DNA of 64,000 nt from Branchiostoma belcheri (GCF_001625305.1 NW_017804242.1:928955-992954), one strand, 5' to 3'; shown: positions 34,985-46,331, counted from the stretch's first letter. The notes: generated from the sequence alone by a model not told the origin. Numbers and translations are program-made.

Positions 34985-36025
34985 GAACAGGGGACCAGCG
35001 GGGCTTCCAGCGCCTTTAGGAGATATACAACTGTTGTCTGAAGCAGTAAACAATAGGAATAGGTGTACAAACGTACGGACGCACATGGATTCAGCTCGAA
35101 TTTTGAAACTGGCGATTTCGTTGATCTTTTGTTTATTTCGGAATCCTTTAGCCATACGGCTAGTCTTACAAGGCTCAAATAAAAAATACATATCGCAGGC
35201 AATGAAAATGTACAAACCTACAGATTACAGAGTTCAAATAAGAAACATAAATATTGCGTACAACGAAGGTCTACAAACACAAAGATGCATGTAACAACGA
35301 TGTTAACAGCTTCATAATGAGACGTCTTAACTTGGGTAGTGGAAACAAACGGTGGAGAACTTAATGTTGACTAGATGGACCGGGTAGGGATTGAATGTAA
35401 AGTAGTAATGTGTTCCATGGATTAACTACATGATAAAGGGAGGTTGATTTTTTTTATAAATTTTTGGACAAATATAACGTTAACCATAATGCCGATATAG
35501 AGAAGTGTACAACTTTTTGAAGAATTGTTATCGAACCAAATTCTAAATGTAAATGCCTAATTTCAATTACTTGCTACAGAACGCCTATAGGCAGAACCTA
35601 CAATCTGTATTAGTATTATTGACTAACAAAGTAGATGAAACTTAAGAGACAATAAAGAAGGAAACTAACAGTGTATTCGTCCATACTAATGGTGTGCACT
35701 TTGTGTCCTTTAAGCTTCACCGGTATAAAGTTAATTTTAAAAGAGAAATGAAAATAAAGTCACTTTGGTATACCTGAACATAGTTGTACATTATTGGCAT
35801 CAGTCTGCTGTACTAGTTTAGACATTTATTATAACAATCATTCCATATCTTTTCAACTACTTATGATGTTCAACCACAGTCTTCTTGTTTTATCCATTAT
35901 CGAGAATTTCTCGCTGATTTTGTCTGTGCATTTTCCCACTGGCTCCCATAAGGCAACCGACATTTATGTAGCAAGAACTAAGATAAAACGTTACCCTTCT
36001 ACGAGTCTTTGACATAACGTCCTGT
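34985..36025. other. Intergenic stretch between genes A and B
   Basis: AT-rich. AATAAA at 35178-35183 is a possible gene A poly(A) signal, with others near 35650 and 35755. No exon is visible. Confidence 0.45.
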
Positions 36026-36026
36026 C

Positions 36027-36270
36027 ATGGGGTCGTGTGGCATAAGTGAAGAGTGCTCTACTCAGAACCAAGAGGTCCTGGGTTCGAGTCCTGACCTGCC
36101 ACCGACCTTGAGCTCTTGGGAGGGAAAGGCACTTTACATGACTTTCCCCACTTAACTCAAGTGAAATGAGTATTGTCCTGTTCTGCACAATGCACTCTCA
36201 CATGCTTAACACCTTTAGTGTGCCCCTCCTGCCCCGAGGCTATCTAATCAACTACAGACTCACGCGCACG
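36027..36270 (+). mobile_element. tRNA-derived SINE upstream of gene B
   Basis: Head GGGTCGTGTGGCATAAGTGA... with B box GGGTTCGAGTCC, then the body GGGAAAGGCACTTTACATGA as in 20312-20560. It ends about 160 bp before the gene B start codon. Confidence 0.75.
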
Positions 36271-36431
36271 CTTAGTCAAAGCAGCCCAACAGGTTTCCAA
36301 CTAGTGAAATCCGGCCATTTTTAATGGCGACGTTTGAACAAATGACTGTGACGTCTTGCCACCGTTCATAGAATTTACATCGACGTTTTACACAACTACT
36401 TTGAAGACCGAAGGCTGTGCGTTTTGAGAAC

Positions 36432-39400
36432 ATGGTGGTTCTACGGTTTTTGGTGATCGCTATGATGGCGACGATGGCTTTCTGCGACGAAAAACCGGGA
36501 TGGTTCCAAGGCAAAGAGAACGACCGTAAGTGTGGCAAAATATCGTCTGGCTACTTATATTTATAACAACCGTATTTCTTTTTTGTTTGTTTGTTTGTTT
36601 GTTTTATTTAGCCAGTGTGGCCTATCTCTGGATTGCATATGACTTGAATACAAACAGAATGAAATATACAAGTGTAAACATACACAAAACTTGACAAATT
36701 AGGCTATTACCAATATTTATAGTCCATAGATTCCAGATCTAGAATGACACTTTTGGCAGCAACACGACAGGCGCCCTCTCGACTTCTGGGCGATTTTTAG
36801 ATCTAGACCAGGCCAATATTCATGTAGATTGTACATCTTTTATGTAAGCTCGAAACGCAATTTTGAAATTTGGTGACTTCTAGTTGCCAATAAAGACCTT
36901 GACACGGCAGGAGGTCTTCCACACTGTTACCCCAACATTGGGGGATCTCTCGTACATGTGATGAGTGTTCAGACATTTGGACAGACTTGAATAGCCTCCT
37001 GTGTGTGCTACTTTATTTCGCTATTTTTGTCAATGTATTCACTAGTAACGTTATGCTTTATATATTTCCATGTGTGTCGTAATGTCTATAGAACGGGCCA
37101 CAGGAAGAATAGCTACTCGTACTATTTTGTACACGTATGCTAAATGTGGACCCCGTCAAAGTAAAAGACAGACTTAAGAGATCAAGTTTTATTTCCAGAT
37201 CTTTTTGGTAGGATATTTCATAATTTCGCATTTTAAACTTTGCTATTCTTGTCCCGGTTATGGAAAGTTCTGAGAGCGCTGATGGCGGCCAAAGATCTGC
37301 AGTGGAACCAGAAGGAGGAAAACGGCGTGAAGCAGATCATAGAAGACATTCAGGCGGGCAGAGATCCGACGGAAGAGAGTAAGTCTATTTTATTATTTGC
37401 CTAATTCTGTCTTTGAAGCGCTCAAATCCCCCTTTTAGACTAGATACCAGACCCATACCACGCTAGGTTTAGAGTTTGGATCAGGGTCTAACTGAGGGGT
37501 TTGTGGTATAAATTCATGTTGGCCCTGGAGTTAAGACGCTTACTTGTGTAGGCCCTAGAAACAATCTGGCACCCAGGCCTGTGAAGCTGATGTAAGTTTG
37601 CTTTATATTTCTATGTTTACCCTCGCAGAAGGAAAATGTATCGTTTTTGCTCTTTTTAATCTTCTTCAAACAAAAAGGCCACTGGTTTAGGGCTGGAAAC
37701 AGTGGAAATTGAACACATTCGAGTTCGATTTTTCTAGCCTCTGCCAGGCTTCAGAAGCGACTGGAAAGAGTAGAAATTGGCCAGATAGACAGACAACATC
37801 TCTGGGGAATGAGTCAGCTAAAGGAGTACAGTTTGCTGCTCTGAATAAAAGGATTATCTAACCACTTGGCATCTATTGGATAGCGATTTGTGGACTTCAA
37901 AGGACAAGATGACAGGCTTCAGAGTGGCAAAGCTGTACTCCTTGTCCTGCAGGCATTCCTGGCACAATATTTTTCAATAATTTCATGTCTTAATTAGATC
38001 ATAGACCCCCAAATGTTTTTGCCCTGCAGTGGCATAGCTCCTTCCGCATTCGTTGTGCTTCGCTGCGGTGTGATGCGTTGCACGAGAAATACCCCAAATC
38101 GTACCTATACAGGGTGCTATATAGATGGTACTGTATGTGCAGAACAACAATTGTTGTGCTCCGCAGGACCAATGAGCTCCTGAGCGGACATGTTATCTGT
38201 CTGTCTGATTCGTGAAGTCTGGTAGAGGCTAGCAAAATCGTCCTCCGAATGTGACCCCGTCTTGTCGTCAGTGACACCTGTATGACGTCACCACGTCGGT
38301 AAAACAGTAATGCGGTAATCATGGTAATGTGGCCCGCGTGACCTTTTCCGTAATCAGGCGTTTTCATTCTACATAATCTGTAGGCACTCGCTGTGATTCA
38401 TCTTAAGGTCACACCGATTTAATTTTATGGATGACATCATGGAAGACATACGTAGAATGTCCAGACTGTGCATGATTTACAAAATGACTAATAAACTGGT
38501 GGATGTACCGACCACTAAGTATCTGATACCAGCCCAGAAAAGAACAAGAAAAGAACAAGATGCCTTCAAATATCAGAATTATCAACCAAGAATTGAGGTA
38601 TCCAAAAACTCGTATTTCCCCAGACTATCGTAGACTGTGACTCGTTGCCACCAAGCACAGTTGGGGCATCATCACTAAAAAAAAAAATTCGAAAGTTTAA
38701 GTTTAAACAACTCCTGCAATCAAATGTGCAAAGGTTGAGTGTTCGGTGTGATATAGCTAGCTGCCGCAGCGCAGCGTGCCTGCGAAGCTGGTGTGTTACG
38801 CCGAAGGGCGGTTATACCGGATATACCGATACAGATACAGATCAGTGCGCGCATTAATTTTTGCCTGATTTTGGGTTATAAGTATAAAATCAACGGTGAC
38901 AGAAATGTCCAACTCATGTATGACCTTTTTCAATTCAAACAAAAGACACCAAGACCTGTAGGGTAACGTCATAATGGACTCAGAGACGAGGTTGTTTTTA
39001 CGGATAATTAGACTCATTATTGCCCTAGGCATCCAAACTACGCCAGCTTTTGTTGTTTGGTCTATATGGCGTGTGCAGTAGCTCCATCAGTAGAGTGCTC
39101 GCTTTGTAACCGGGAGGTCGTGAGTTGAAAGCCCGGCCGGGTCGTATCAAAGACTTTAAGAACGGTACTTTCTCTGCTTAGCACTCAGCATCTATGAGAA
39201 AGAGTGTGGGAAGGTCAAACACACAACACTACCAGCGGGCTAGCCCACTGCTGTAGTGCTTGCACAACTGTGTGGCCCAAGGTCTACAGAAATGGAGATG
39301 GGCGCCACCTCTATGCTCTGCACAGAGTGGAACGGGGACTTATTGGGCAATTTGGCATTCGAGTACTCTTAACGTGCTCTTAACAAAGGATTAATGCGAC

Positions 39401-42400
39401 CTGTTACATACTTTACCGACAACACCCCCCTCCCACACACACACAAACACACTCAAAACAGTACTTCATATATAACAACGTGTATTCTCCACACAATTAT
39501 TGCAGGTGAAGTCATCCGGATGGAGCTGGCATACGCCTTCAAGGACCTCATGTCACTGAATCCATACCGCGAGGAACAAAGTATGTTTCTCTGGTGTTTT
39601 GTTATCACTATATTTTATGGGATTTAAGGCTATTACAAGTGTATTGACACCATCACTTACTTAAATAATCATAATTACAATAACAATAATAAATGGTGTT
39701 GAGCTTATCTTAGTTTACTTGTCTGATCTATTAATTTGCTGACTCCTCTATCCCTTGTGGTTGATAATTCCCACAAGTTTAGCAAACAGACATGTATAGT
39801 ACATTCGATAAATGCTTGTGTTTGTTCTTACAGATCTTGTAGTACTTCATTTATAACGAGTTAATAAACGAGACGAAATATCCCCTCATATTCTACAACT
39901 GCCCCACTCTCCTGCACACGTAAGTCTCAACCAGGCTTCGGGAGGCGGCTGGAAAGAGTAGAAATTGGCAAAATAGAGAGATAACATGTCGAGGGAGTTG
40001 GTACGCTAGAGAGTACAGTTTACCGCACCTGAAGAAAAATTTACTCTCTCACGAACCATGCAGCTCCCTCGACATGTTATCTCTCTATTTGGTCAATTTC
40101 TATTCTTTCAGCGGTCCGAAGCCTGATAGCGACTGCAGCACACATAACATGTTCTTATTACCTACAGTTAAGAGTTGGTTCCGCCAGTTCTTGGGAGGCG
40201 ACCTCGCCAGTGACGTCTTTCAAGAAAGCGAGAAGATCATGAACGAAGAACTACGAAGTACGTAACAGACTTAGCCTCTACTAGGCTTGAGGGCGCGGCT
40301 GGAAATAGTAGAAATTGGCCAAATAGAGAGATAACACGCAGAGGGAGTTTAGCCATCCAGTTTACAGTTTGCCGGCCCACAAACTGTAAACTGGATGGCT
40401 AAACACCCTCTGCGTGTTATCTCTCTATTTGGCCAATTTCTACTATTTCCAGCCGCGCCCTCAAGCCTGGTAGAGGCTATAACAGACTGTTGTTTCCTTT
40501 CATGGTGTACAAGTTGAAGATTGGAAGAAAATAACAGATAGGAGTGGCATTGCATAATGTTCAAAAGCTTATGGCCTGAATTTGAATTTATGTGAATAAT
40601 CAGAGTTTGAGATGTATCTACTGACGTATAGCTGTGCTCATAAGTATATATATGCTGATATTTAGAATAAGAATGAATGCTCTGTGTTAATGGAATAGCT
40701 ATAGTAGCCCTCTACTGGCTTATTTAGAATCTCTGGCTATGGTCTAAATGATATAAGCCTACAAAAGATTTTGGCGGGGGTATATCATCAGTGTGTATCT
40801 AACAAAGTTTCTTTCAAGGTTTATATGAATAGGAAAACTGTAAGATATATTTCTACAGACCAGTCCGCACATGGATACTATCTATAATCGATGTGAATTT
40901 GTTTCAGAAAAAAGTTATGTTCAACATCATCTGGACTTCAGTCGTCGACAGAAGGGCGCGTGGAATCACGTGGTGAGCGACGCGAAACGTGATCGTGACA
41001 TGACGGACCACAGTGAGTTCTTATGGTCTTCTTCTTCTTCGGTACTGCCTAGCCCCATAACGTGGGAGTATCGGCAGCTTGCGCATTGATTGTTTGTTAC
41101 AATTGTGATCCGGTACATATAATCAAATGGAAAGATAAGCGGGAATGGAATGTTTATAACTGATTTTATGTGTGCTAAGGACGATACAAGTGAATCAGTG
41201 CGTTAGTAATATTTACATATATACAAGACATGATGGGGTGGCTCAATGCAGCAGGGTCCTCGCCAGTTCAGATTTGAACTGGGCGAGAGACCGCACCAGG
41301 CTCAAGTTCGTTCCATTCCCTGATGGTGCGGGGGAAGAACGAGAGCCTGTAGAAGTTGTTTCTGCTCGCGATGGCCTGCAATATTTCTTTTTCCTTTATT
41401 GTTGTGTTTTATTGTTGTAACCAGCTGGTAGACTGATACAGTGGCTTCCCACTGGGAGACGTAGAGTGGGACGTCCTTATACTACACTTTTGTCCATGTT
41501 AGAGGGAGACACTGGTCTCGCAGGGACTGCATTAGTGTCCGCTATGAGAAACAGGACATACTGGAGTAACTTTATCAAGTGTACCTCACTGGATTAGTAT
41601 AATCCGGAGGTATGATGATGATGATGATATTGTGTTTTCCTTCTAACTTTCCTCGCAATGTCGCTTTCTCCTTAATTGTTGCACAAATGCACTGTTGGGC
41701 TGAAATATTGAGTTATTTGTTTAATAACTGTGTCACATCATCTTACAGATAAGAGCATTTTGAAAAGAATCAGCACTGACGCCTCGAAAGTTTTTGCGCT
41801 ACCCCCGGAAGACCTAGAGGCAGGTCGGTTGATCCAACTTTTGTTTATTTCTAAAACTATTCACCTACATATTCTAACATAGCACTAACTTGTCCATAAC
41901 TTGCTAAATCTTATCGAATGGCTTGTCGATATGGATCTTTTAGGTTCACACCTGATCTTGTAGCCTGGTATCCAAACCTAGTTTAGCTGCCGAGTCTCTT
42001 TCGTCCTCTGTTCAAATTTGTGTATTTCGGAGTGAAAGAAAGAAAGTAGACAGCTAAAATAGATTTCGATACCATATTACTGTTCTTGGCCTTTGTCTAA
42101 ATACATAGGCCAGTAAATTGTAGCGATTATGCTGGGGTCACATTTCCAAGCCGGGGCCCGGCCGGGCTGTTTTGATTAACGAAAAATCAACAATTTTCAT
42201 AAAGAATATACGTAAATAGTTCCATTGTTGATATTTTTCAACCTTTCTGTGCTTTGTTGCGTTTTATACCATATTTTTCGTTCCAAATGACTACCCGGCC
42301 GGGCCCCGGTTTGGAAATGTGACCTAAGCATTACACGGAATTATGACTTTCATTCCACAGAAAAGGCGATGCTGGTGATGTCTTACGGTCAGGACACGGC

Positions 42401-43619
42401 AAACAGGATAATGAACGGCATCCAAGCTGTCCATGACGAGGTCAGGGGAAAAGGTAGGGTGGTTTGTTGTTGAGTTACACACGTACACCCCTTCCGACTG
42501 TGCACTCTCCAAGTAGAATCTGTGAGGCAGGGGACCTTTAGCCTCCACCAGGCTTTTCTACGGGAATACGGATCGTAGAATTCGGCAAAGAAAAAGGAGA
42601 GTAGAATTGGCCAGGGGAGTCCGGCTGCAGAATGTTGTTTATTTCCCTCCCTCCGCCGGTTAAACCCCGAAGGCGGCCAAACACCCGTGGCAAATATTCT
42701 CCTATACAGCCAGCGTAGTTAGTCTGGTAGAGACTAGGGCCTGCATCCGTTGCACGCGGGGCAGCCAATGGATGCAGGTGGCCAATATAGACTCACCTTG
42801 CCCCACAGAATCTGCTTGGAGATTTGACTGGCGACCAAACGCTTCACAGGTTGCTCAACAAATTTTACAAAGAACTAAAATTTTTCATGTTTGGTGTGTT
42901 TTGTTGTCATTCAAAGCATACTTTTACATCGTGCATATTCCAAATGTAGATCAAGTGTCAGTGTCAGAACTGGTGGAATGGTGGCGTCTTGTAAACATTT
43001 CGTATTTGTCATTATTTGTTTTAATTGTTGAATTGATCTACATGTTATAACTATGTGTTAAACGCGCACCGTTTCAGCTCATGCACAATCGGAAGCCGAA
43101 AAGGCAATGAAAGAACTTTTGGCAGGACACCCTGCCCAAGTACAGCCTGTAGCTGCAAAACCTGGACAAGTTCAGGCTGCAGATGCAAATCCTGCACAAG
43201 TACAGGCTGCAACACGCACACGAGAAGATGCTGCCGCTACAAAACCTGCTCAGGCACAAGCTGCAGCTGCAAGACCTGTTCAAGTACAGGCAGCAGATGC
43301 AAAACGTACACAAGAAGATGCCGCAGGTACGCAAGGAAAAAGTGCAGCTGCAAACCCTGCTAAAGTAGAGAATGCAGCCGCAAAGCGTGTTCACGTACAG
43401 GCGGCAGATGACGATGACGATGATGATGGTGCAAACCCTACTGAAGTACAGGTTGCAGGTGCAAAACGCACACCCGAAGATGGTGCAGGTGCAAAACGTA
43501 CACAAGGACAGGCTGCAACTCCAACTGAAGTGCAGGCTGCTCGATCACAGCAAAATGCTGCTAAACCTGCACGTGGGAAGGCTGCACAAGGAAAACCTAC
43601 TCCAGGACAGGCTGCCTAA
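36432..43619 (+). CDS. Gene B: tandem paralogue of gene A with a long Ala/Gln-rich tail
   Basis: Eight exons: 36432-36525, 37268-37378, 39506-39580, 40168-40257, 40908-41012, 41749-41823, 42361-42453, 43078-43619; 394 residues. Exons 2-7 are 111, 75, 90, 105, 75 and 93 nt, identical to gene A, and align throughout, e.g. L.AL.AAK.L..N..E..G in exon 2, EKIM.EEL in exon 4, and MLVMSYGQDTANRIM against MFYAEYGQETGDKVF in exon 7. Sequence identity is low, so the duplication is old or the genes evolve fast. A signal peptide (MVVLRFLVIAMMATMAFC) is present. The last exon is much longer than in A: about 180 codons of imperfect 11-12-residue repeats around QVQAA, with one run of seven aspartates. Introns carry several fold-back transposons. 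Function unknown. Confidence 0.83.
37735..38231. mobile_element. Mutator-like MITE with a nested repeat, gene B intron 2
   Basis: TAGCCTCTGCCAGGCTTCAG at the left and GAAGTCTGGTAGAGGCTA at the right are the family termini. The interior holds a second dispersed repeat (37937-38140) also found at 9186-9400. The flanks CGATTTTTC and GCAAAATCG are inverted rather than direct copies. Confidence 0.7.
38415..38850 (+). mobile_element. LINE 3' end with ORF2 C-terminus and 50-bp tail unit
   Basis: Translates as RRMSRLCMIYKMTNKLVD...KNSYFPR, a LINE reverse transcriptase tail, then noncoding sequence and one copy of the unit AAGCTGGTGTGTTACGCCGA. It links the 28401 array to this LINE. In gene B intron 2. 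Confidence 0.75.
39065..39345 (+). mobile_element. Second SINE type, tRNA-Thr-like head
   Basis: Head GTAGCTCCATCAGTAGAGTG with an anticodon loop TTTGTAA (TGT), then a degenerate B box GTGAGTTGAAAGCC. The body (TTTCTCTGCTTAGCACTCAG ... GGAGATGGGCGCCACCTCTA) differs from the other SINE family in this window. Confidence 0.7.
39921..40135. mobile_element. Mutator-like MITE directly upstream of gene B exon 4
   Basis: Arms TCTCAACCAGGCTTCGGGAG.../...GGTCCGAAGCCTGATAGC with the family motif AGAGAGATAACATGTCGAGG inverted in the right arm. It ends about 32 bp before the exon 4 acceptor. Confidence 0.75.
40272..40479. mobile_element. Intact Mutator-like fold-back MITE with 9-bp TSD
   Basis: A 208-bp near-perfect palindrome: TAGCCTCTACTAGGCTTGAG... 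to ...CTCAAGCCTGGTAGAGGCTA, arms about 100 bp. Perfect target duplications TAACAGACT flank it (40263-40271, 40480-40488). It begins 14 bp after the end of gene B exon 4. Confidence 0.9.
41215..41370 (-). mobile_element. LINE 3' fragment in gene B intron 5
   Basis: GGTGGCTCAATGCAGC...CCCTGATGGTGCGGGGGAAG matches the fragment at 6850-7185, in the same orientation. Confidence 0.7.
42135..42327 (+). mobile_element. GC-arm MITE in gene B intron 6
   Basis: GGTCACATTTCCAAGCCGGG... inverted at ...CCCCGGTTTGGAAATGTGACC. It matches 34024-34205 in reverse orientation and ends about 34 bp before exon 7. Confidence 0.8.
42502..42824. mobile_element. TCTCCAAGCAGA-family MITE with nested TAGCCTC element
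   Basis: Outer termini CTCTCCAAGTAGAATCTGTG and CACAGAATCTGCTTGGAGA enclose a second element, 42539-42736, with termini TAGCCTCCACCAGGCTT and AGTCTGGTAGAGACTA. In gene B intron 7. Confidence 0.7.
43078..43619 (+). repeat. Coding minisatellite in the last exon of gene B
   Basis: The exon is built from imperfect 33-36-bp units of the type CAAGTACAGGCTGCAGATGC, translating as roughly A..P.QVQAA. The repeats explain the long open frames in other registers, which are shadows. The encoded tail is rich in Ala, Gln, Lys and Pro, with an Asp run near the middle, and is likely disordered. Confidence 0.8.
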
Positions 43620-44157
43620 GTCAAAGTAATTGCAGAATATAGAACTATTTTTAGACCTGCGGTAAATGGTTCCAGGCGTTACCTTACTGCAGGTATAATT
43701 TTTTTTAAATGACAGGGTGTAGAAAAATACAGCCATAATACATAACATACAGACATTATACTGATAAGAAGAATCCTTAGAGACATATTGTACATAGATA
43801 CAAGCATTTCCTTATGTTCAGAGTCCGCTATAAAACTGCCTGAGTTTTGAAAACAAAGTAACCAACAACAAACCGAAAGTTAGAAAGTGGCTATTGAAGA
43901 AAGAAGATATAGAGGTAACACGTAAAAAATAGGCAAGTGTGAAAGATTCTATACTCCTAGTGAAAAGCACTACAATGATATGATTCGCTACCGTATTATT
44001 GAAATTTATGGTAATAAAATTTATATATGTAACTTTATATCTTCATACAGCTTGTTTTCTCTGAAGGGGTTATGAAAGCAAGCCTTCCATATTGCGATAA
44101 ACAACTCCATGTATCATTATTTGTACATTTGTGTCTCCAAATCACATAAGCAATGCA

Positions 44158-44198
44158 AATAAAACAGAATGACTTTGCAAGTATACGCAGTGTTTATT
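44158..44198. terminator. Facing poly(A) signals of gene B and the fibrinogen-domain gene
   Basis: AATAAA on the plus strand (44158-44163) lies 540 bp after the gene B stop. AATAAA on the minus strand (44198-44193) lies about 400 bp after the stop of the convergent fibrinogen gene. They are about 30 bp apart, so the two mature 3' ends probably overlap by a few tens of bases. Confidence 0.55.
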
Positions 44199-44484
44199 CC
44201 AGTTCAATGATTTCATCATATATACGTCGACCATATCATTAAACAAGGAGAAAAGCATGATTGACACACACCCATGTTAACCAACCATGCATATAATCAG
44301 AAATACAGTCAACGTTGCAGTTTGAGGAAACGATAACAGTCCGTGATACCGACTGTCATTGCTAAGATTCGCGACGTTTTGTAAGATTATGATTTTGCTT
44401 TACTGAAAAATCAAATAGAAATCGTTAAAACGTTAAAATCGTTAAAGTAACACCCGACGTGTCGTTAACAAACGTCTTCTACCG

Positions 44485-44588
44485 ACATGACCTTGAGACA
44501 TGACCTTTAGACATGACCTTGAGACATGACCTTGAGACATGACCTTTAGACATGACCTTGAGACATGACCTTGAGACATGACCTTGAG
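44485..44588 (-). repeat. Eight 13-bp units containing TCAAGGTCA
   Basis: Eight uninterrupted copies of ACATGACCTTGAG (plus strand). Units 2 and 5 read ACATGACCTTTAG. On the minus strand, the sense strand of the adjacent gene, six units contain TCAAGGTCA and two contain TAAAGGTCA. The array ends seven bases before the stop codon and so lies in the 3' UTR. Confidence 0.9.
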
Positions 44589-44595
44589 GCCCTCC

Positions 44596-46298
44596 TCAGT
44601 AGACCAGTTTGAAGCTATCCTGCCTGACTTTGAAGGAGATTTTCTTGAGCTTCTCGCAGCCTCGCCACGGCATCCAGTTGATGGTCTGAACCTCCATGTC
44701 TGCCTTCTTAGTCTTGTCGAGTTGTTTTCCTAAGAAAGTGCAAAGTCTTTGTCAATGGCGGTTAGTCTACCAGGTAATGAGATACACAAGGAAATCGTTA
44801 CACATTGAAACAGTTTTCGAAATCTATTCAGTTGCTTTAGTAAAAATTCCCTTGTGTACTGTCTTTGTTTCCTGGTACTGATGTTTCAGTGACCGCTTGT
44901 CACCTTCCTCGGGCACTAGTACTATAATCGGTTCTACTTTGCACTGAAGCTACATGTAGGTGTCGCTGCTGCATGCAGTGTGAAGATGTGATGTAAGCTA
45001 GTGAAACTATTGAAAGCTGTGAGTCTGTTCTTACCAGTGGGGTGAGCTGCGTAGCCGTTCTCATGGTACCACCAGCCTCCTGTCGCTACAACAGCCCAGG
45101 CCAGTTTAGTCTGAAGTCAAGACAAGAAAGTACAAAGTTTACTGGTCAGAAAATCCCTAACTTAATCAGGCTCGCCACAGGTTTTACTAGTGCCAAACGT
45201 AAAACCCTGTTTTCTATTGTATCGTTCAGTAACTCTGGCGCCTGGCATATCAACGTATTAACGTTATGTACGTCGACAATAACGTTTGTGCTCGTCTTAT
45301 GAGGATGATTGTAGATACTTATTTATTTATTTATTGACTGATCTTAAAAAAAACAGTTGGGTGGTACCTTCAGCTTAGGACGACTGATACAACAAGTATA
45401 ATTGCGAGGCTGATTTGCTCTATGTTTCCTCAGACAAACAAACAAACAAACAAACAAACAAACAAACCATTACTTAACAGAATGATCAAATGATTCAGAG
45501 CTGAAGAAAACTCACGTTTCCGTCGTTGTCCTTGTCCTTGACGCTGAACGGTTTCCCGTTGTGGAAGAACAGCGCGTCTCCAGCTGTGCTCTTGGCGTCG
45601 TCGTACTCACCTGAACATGAAACACGGGTAACGTTTTAACAATGGTACGTTTTAACCTTTAGCAGATTGAAGTAGTCGTTTGGCTGGAAATTCTCTATTG
45701 GTTTACGGCAGCAGGAAGAAAGTTAAAAATGCCACAGGCTGTCTGACCTGCCTTTAAACAATATAAGACATGTTACGTAAAACATGTAAGATTTTGTAAA
45801 TATGTCATGTGTGTCTTGAAGGACCACAGGAAGAATAGCTACATTTGTTGTAAGCTAAATGTGGATCCCAATAAAGTCAAAGTCATGTGACAGGTGCTCT
45901 TAATTATATGGATAGGCCTAAGTGTCTAACAGATACTGTAATTTAACCCTGCAGTTATGATTCGCTGCTGTACTCTGTACTCACCAATGGTCAGCTTGTA
46001 GTTGCTGGCTTGATCTCCGACCTTAAACTCCTTGTACATTGCCGAGGCCTTCGCACCTAAAGGATGTGTACAAACATAAACAATAACGGATGATCTTGTT
46101 GCTGACTATGTTCACTGATCTCCCAAACAGAGGAAAGATAAAATCAGTAGTTTGATCAGAAGTCATATTCAGTAGATATTTCGGCAATAGGCCATTTATT
46201 CCTGTGCCTTTTGCTCTGTTTTTCACCCTTAAAGGATAGTTGTGTATGTATTCAATATAGTATCTGTCTATCTGTCTGTCTATCTGTCTGTCTATCTG

Positions 46299-46331
<33 letters not shown>

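Noticed and set aside
43074-43505. Cysteine-rich open frames (102 and 143 residues) around the gene B tail
   Set aside because: Out-of-frame and antisense readings of the GCA/TGC-rich coding repeats of exon 8; phase and splicing fix the Ala/Gln frame.
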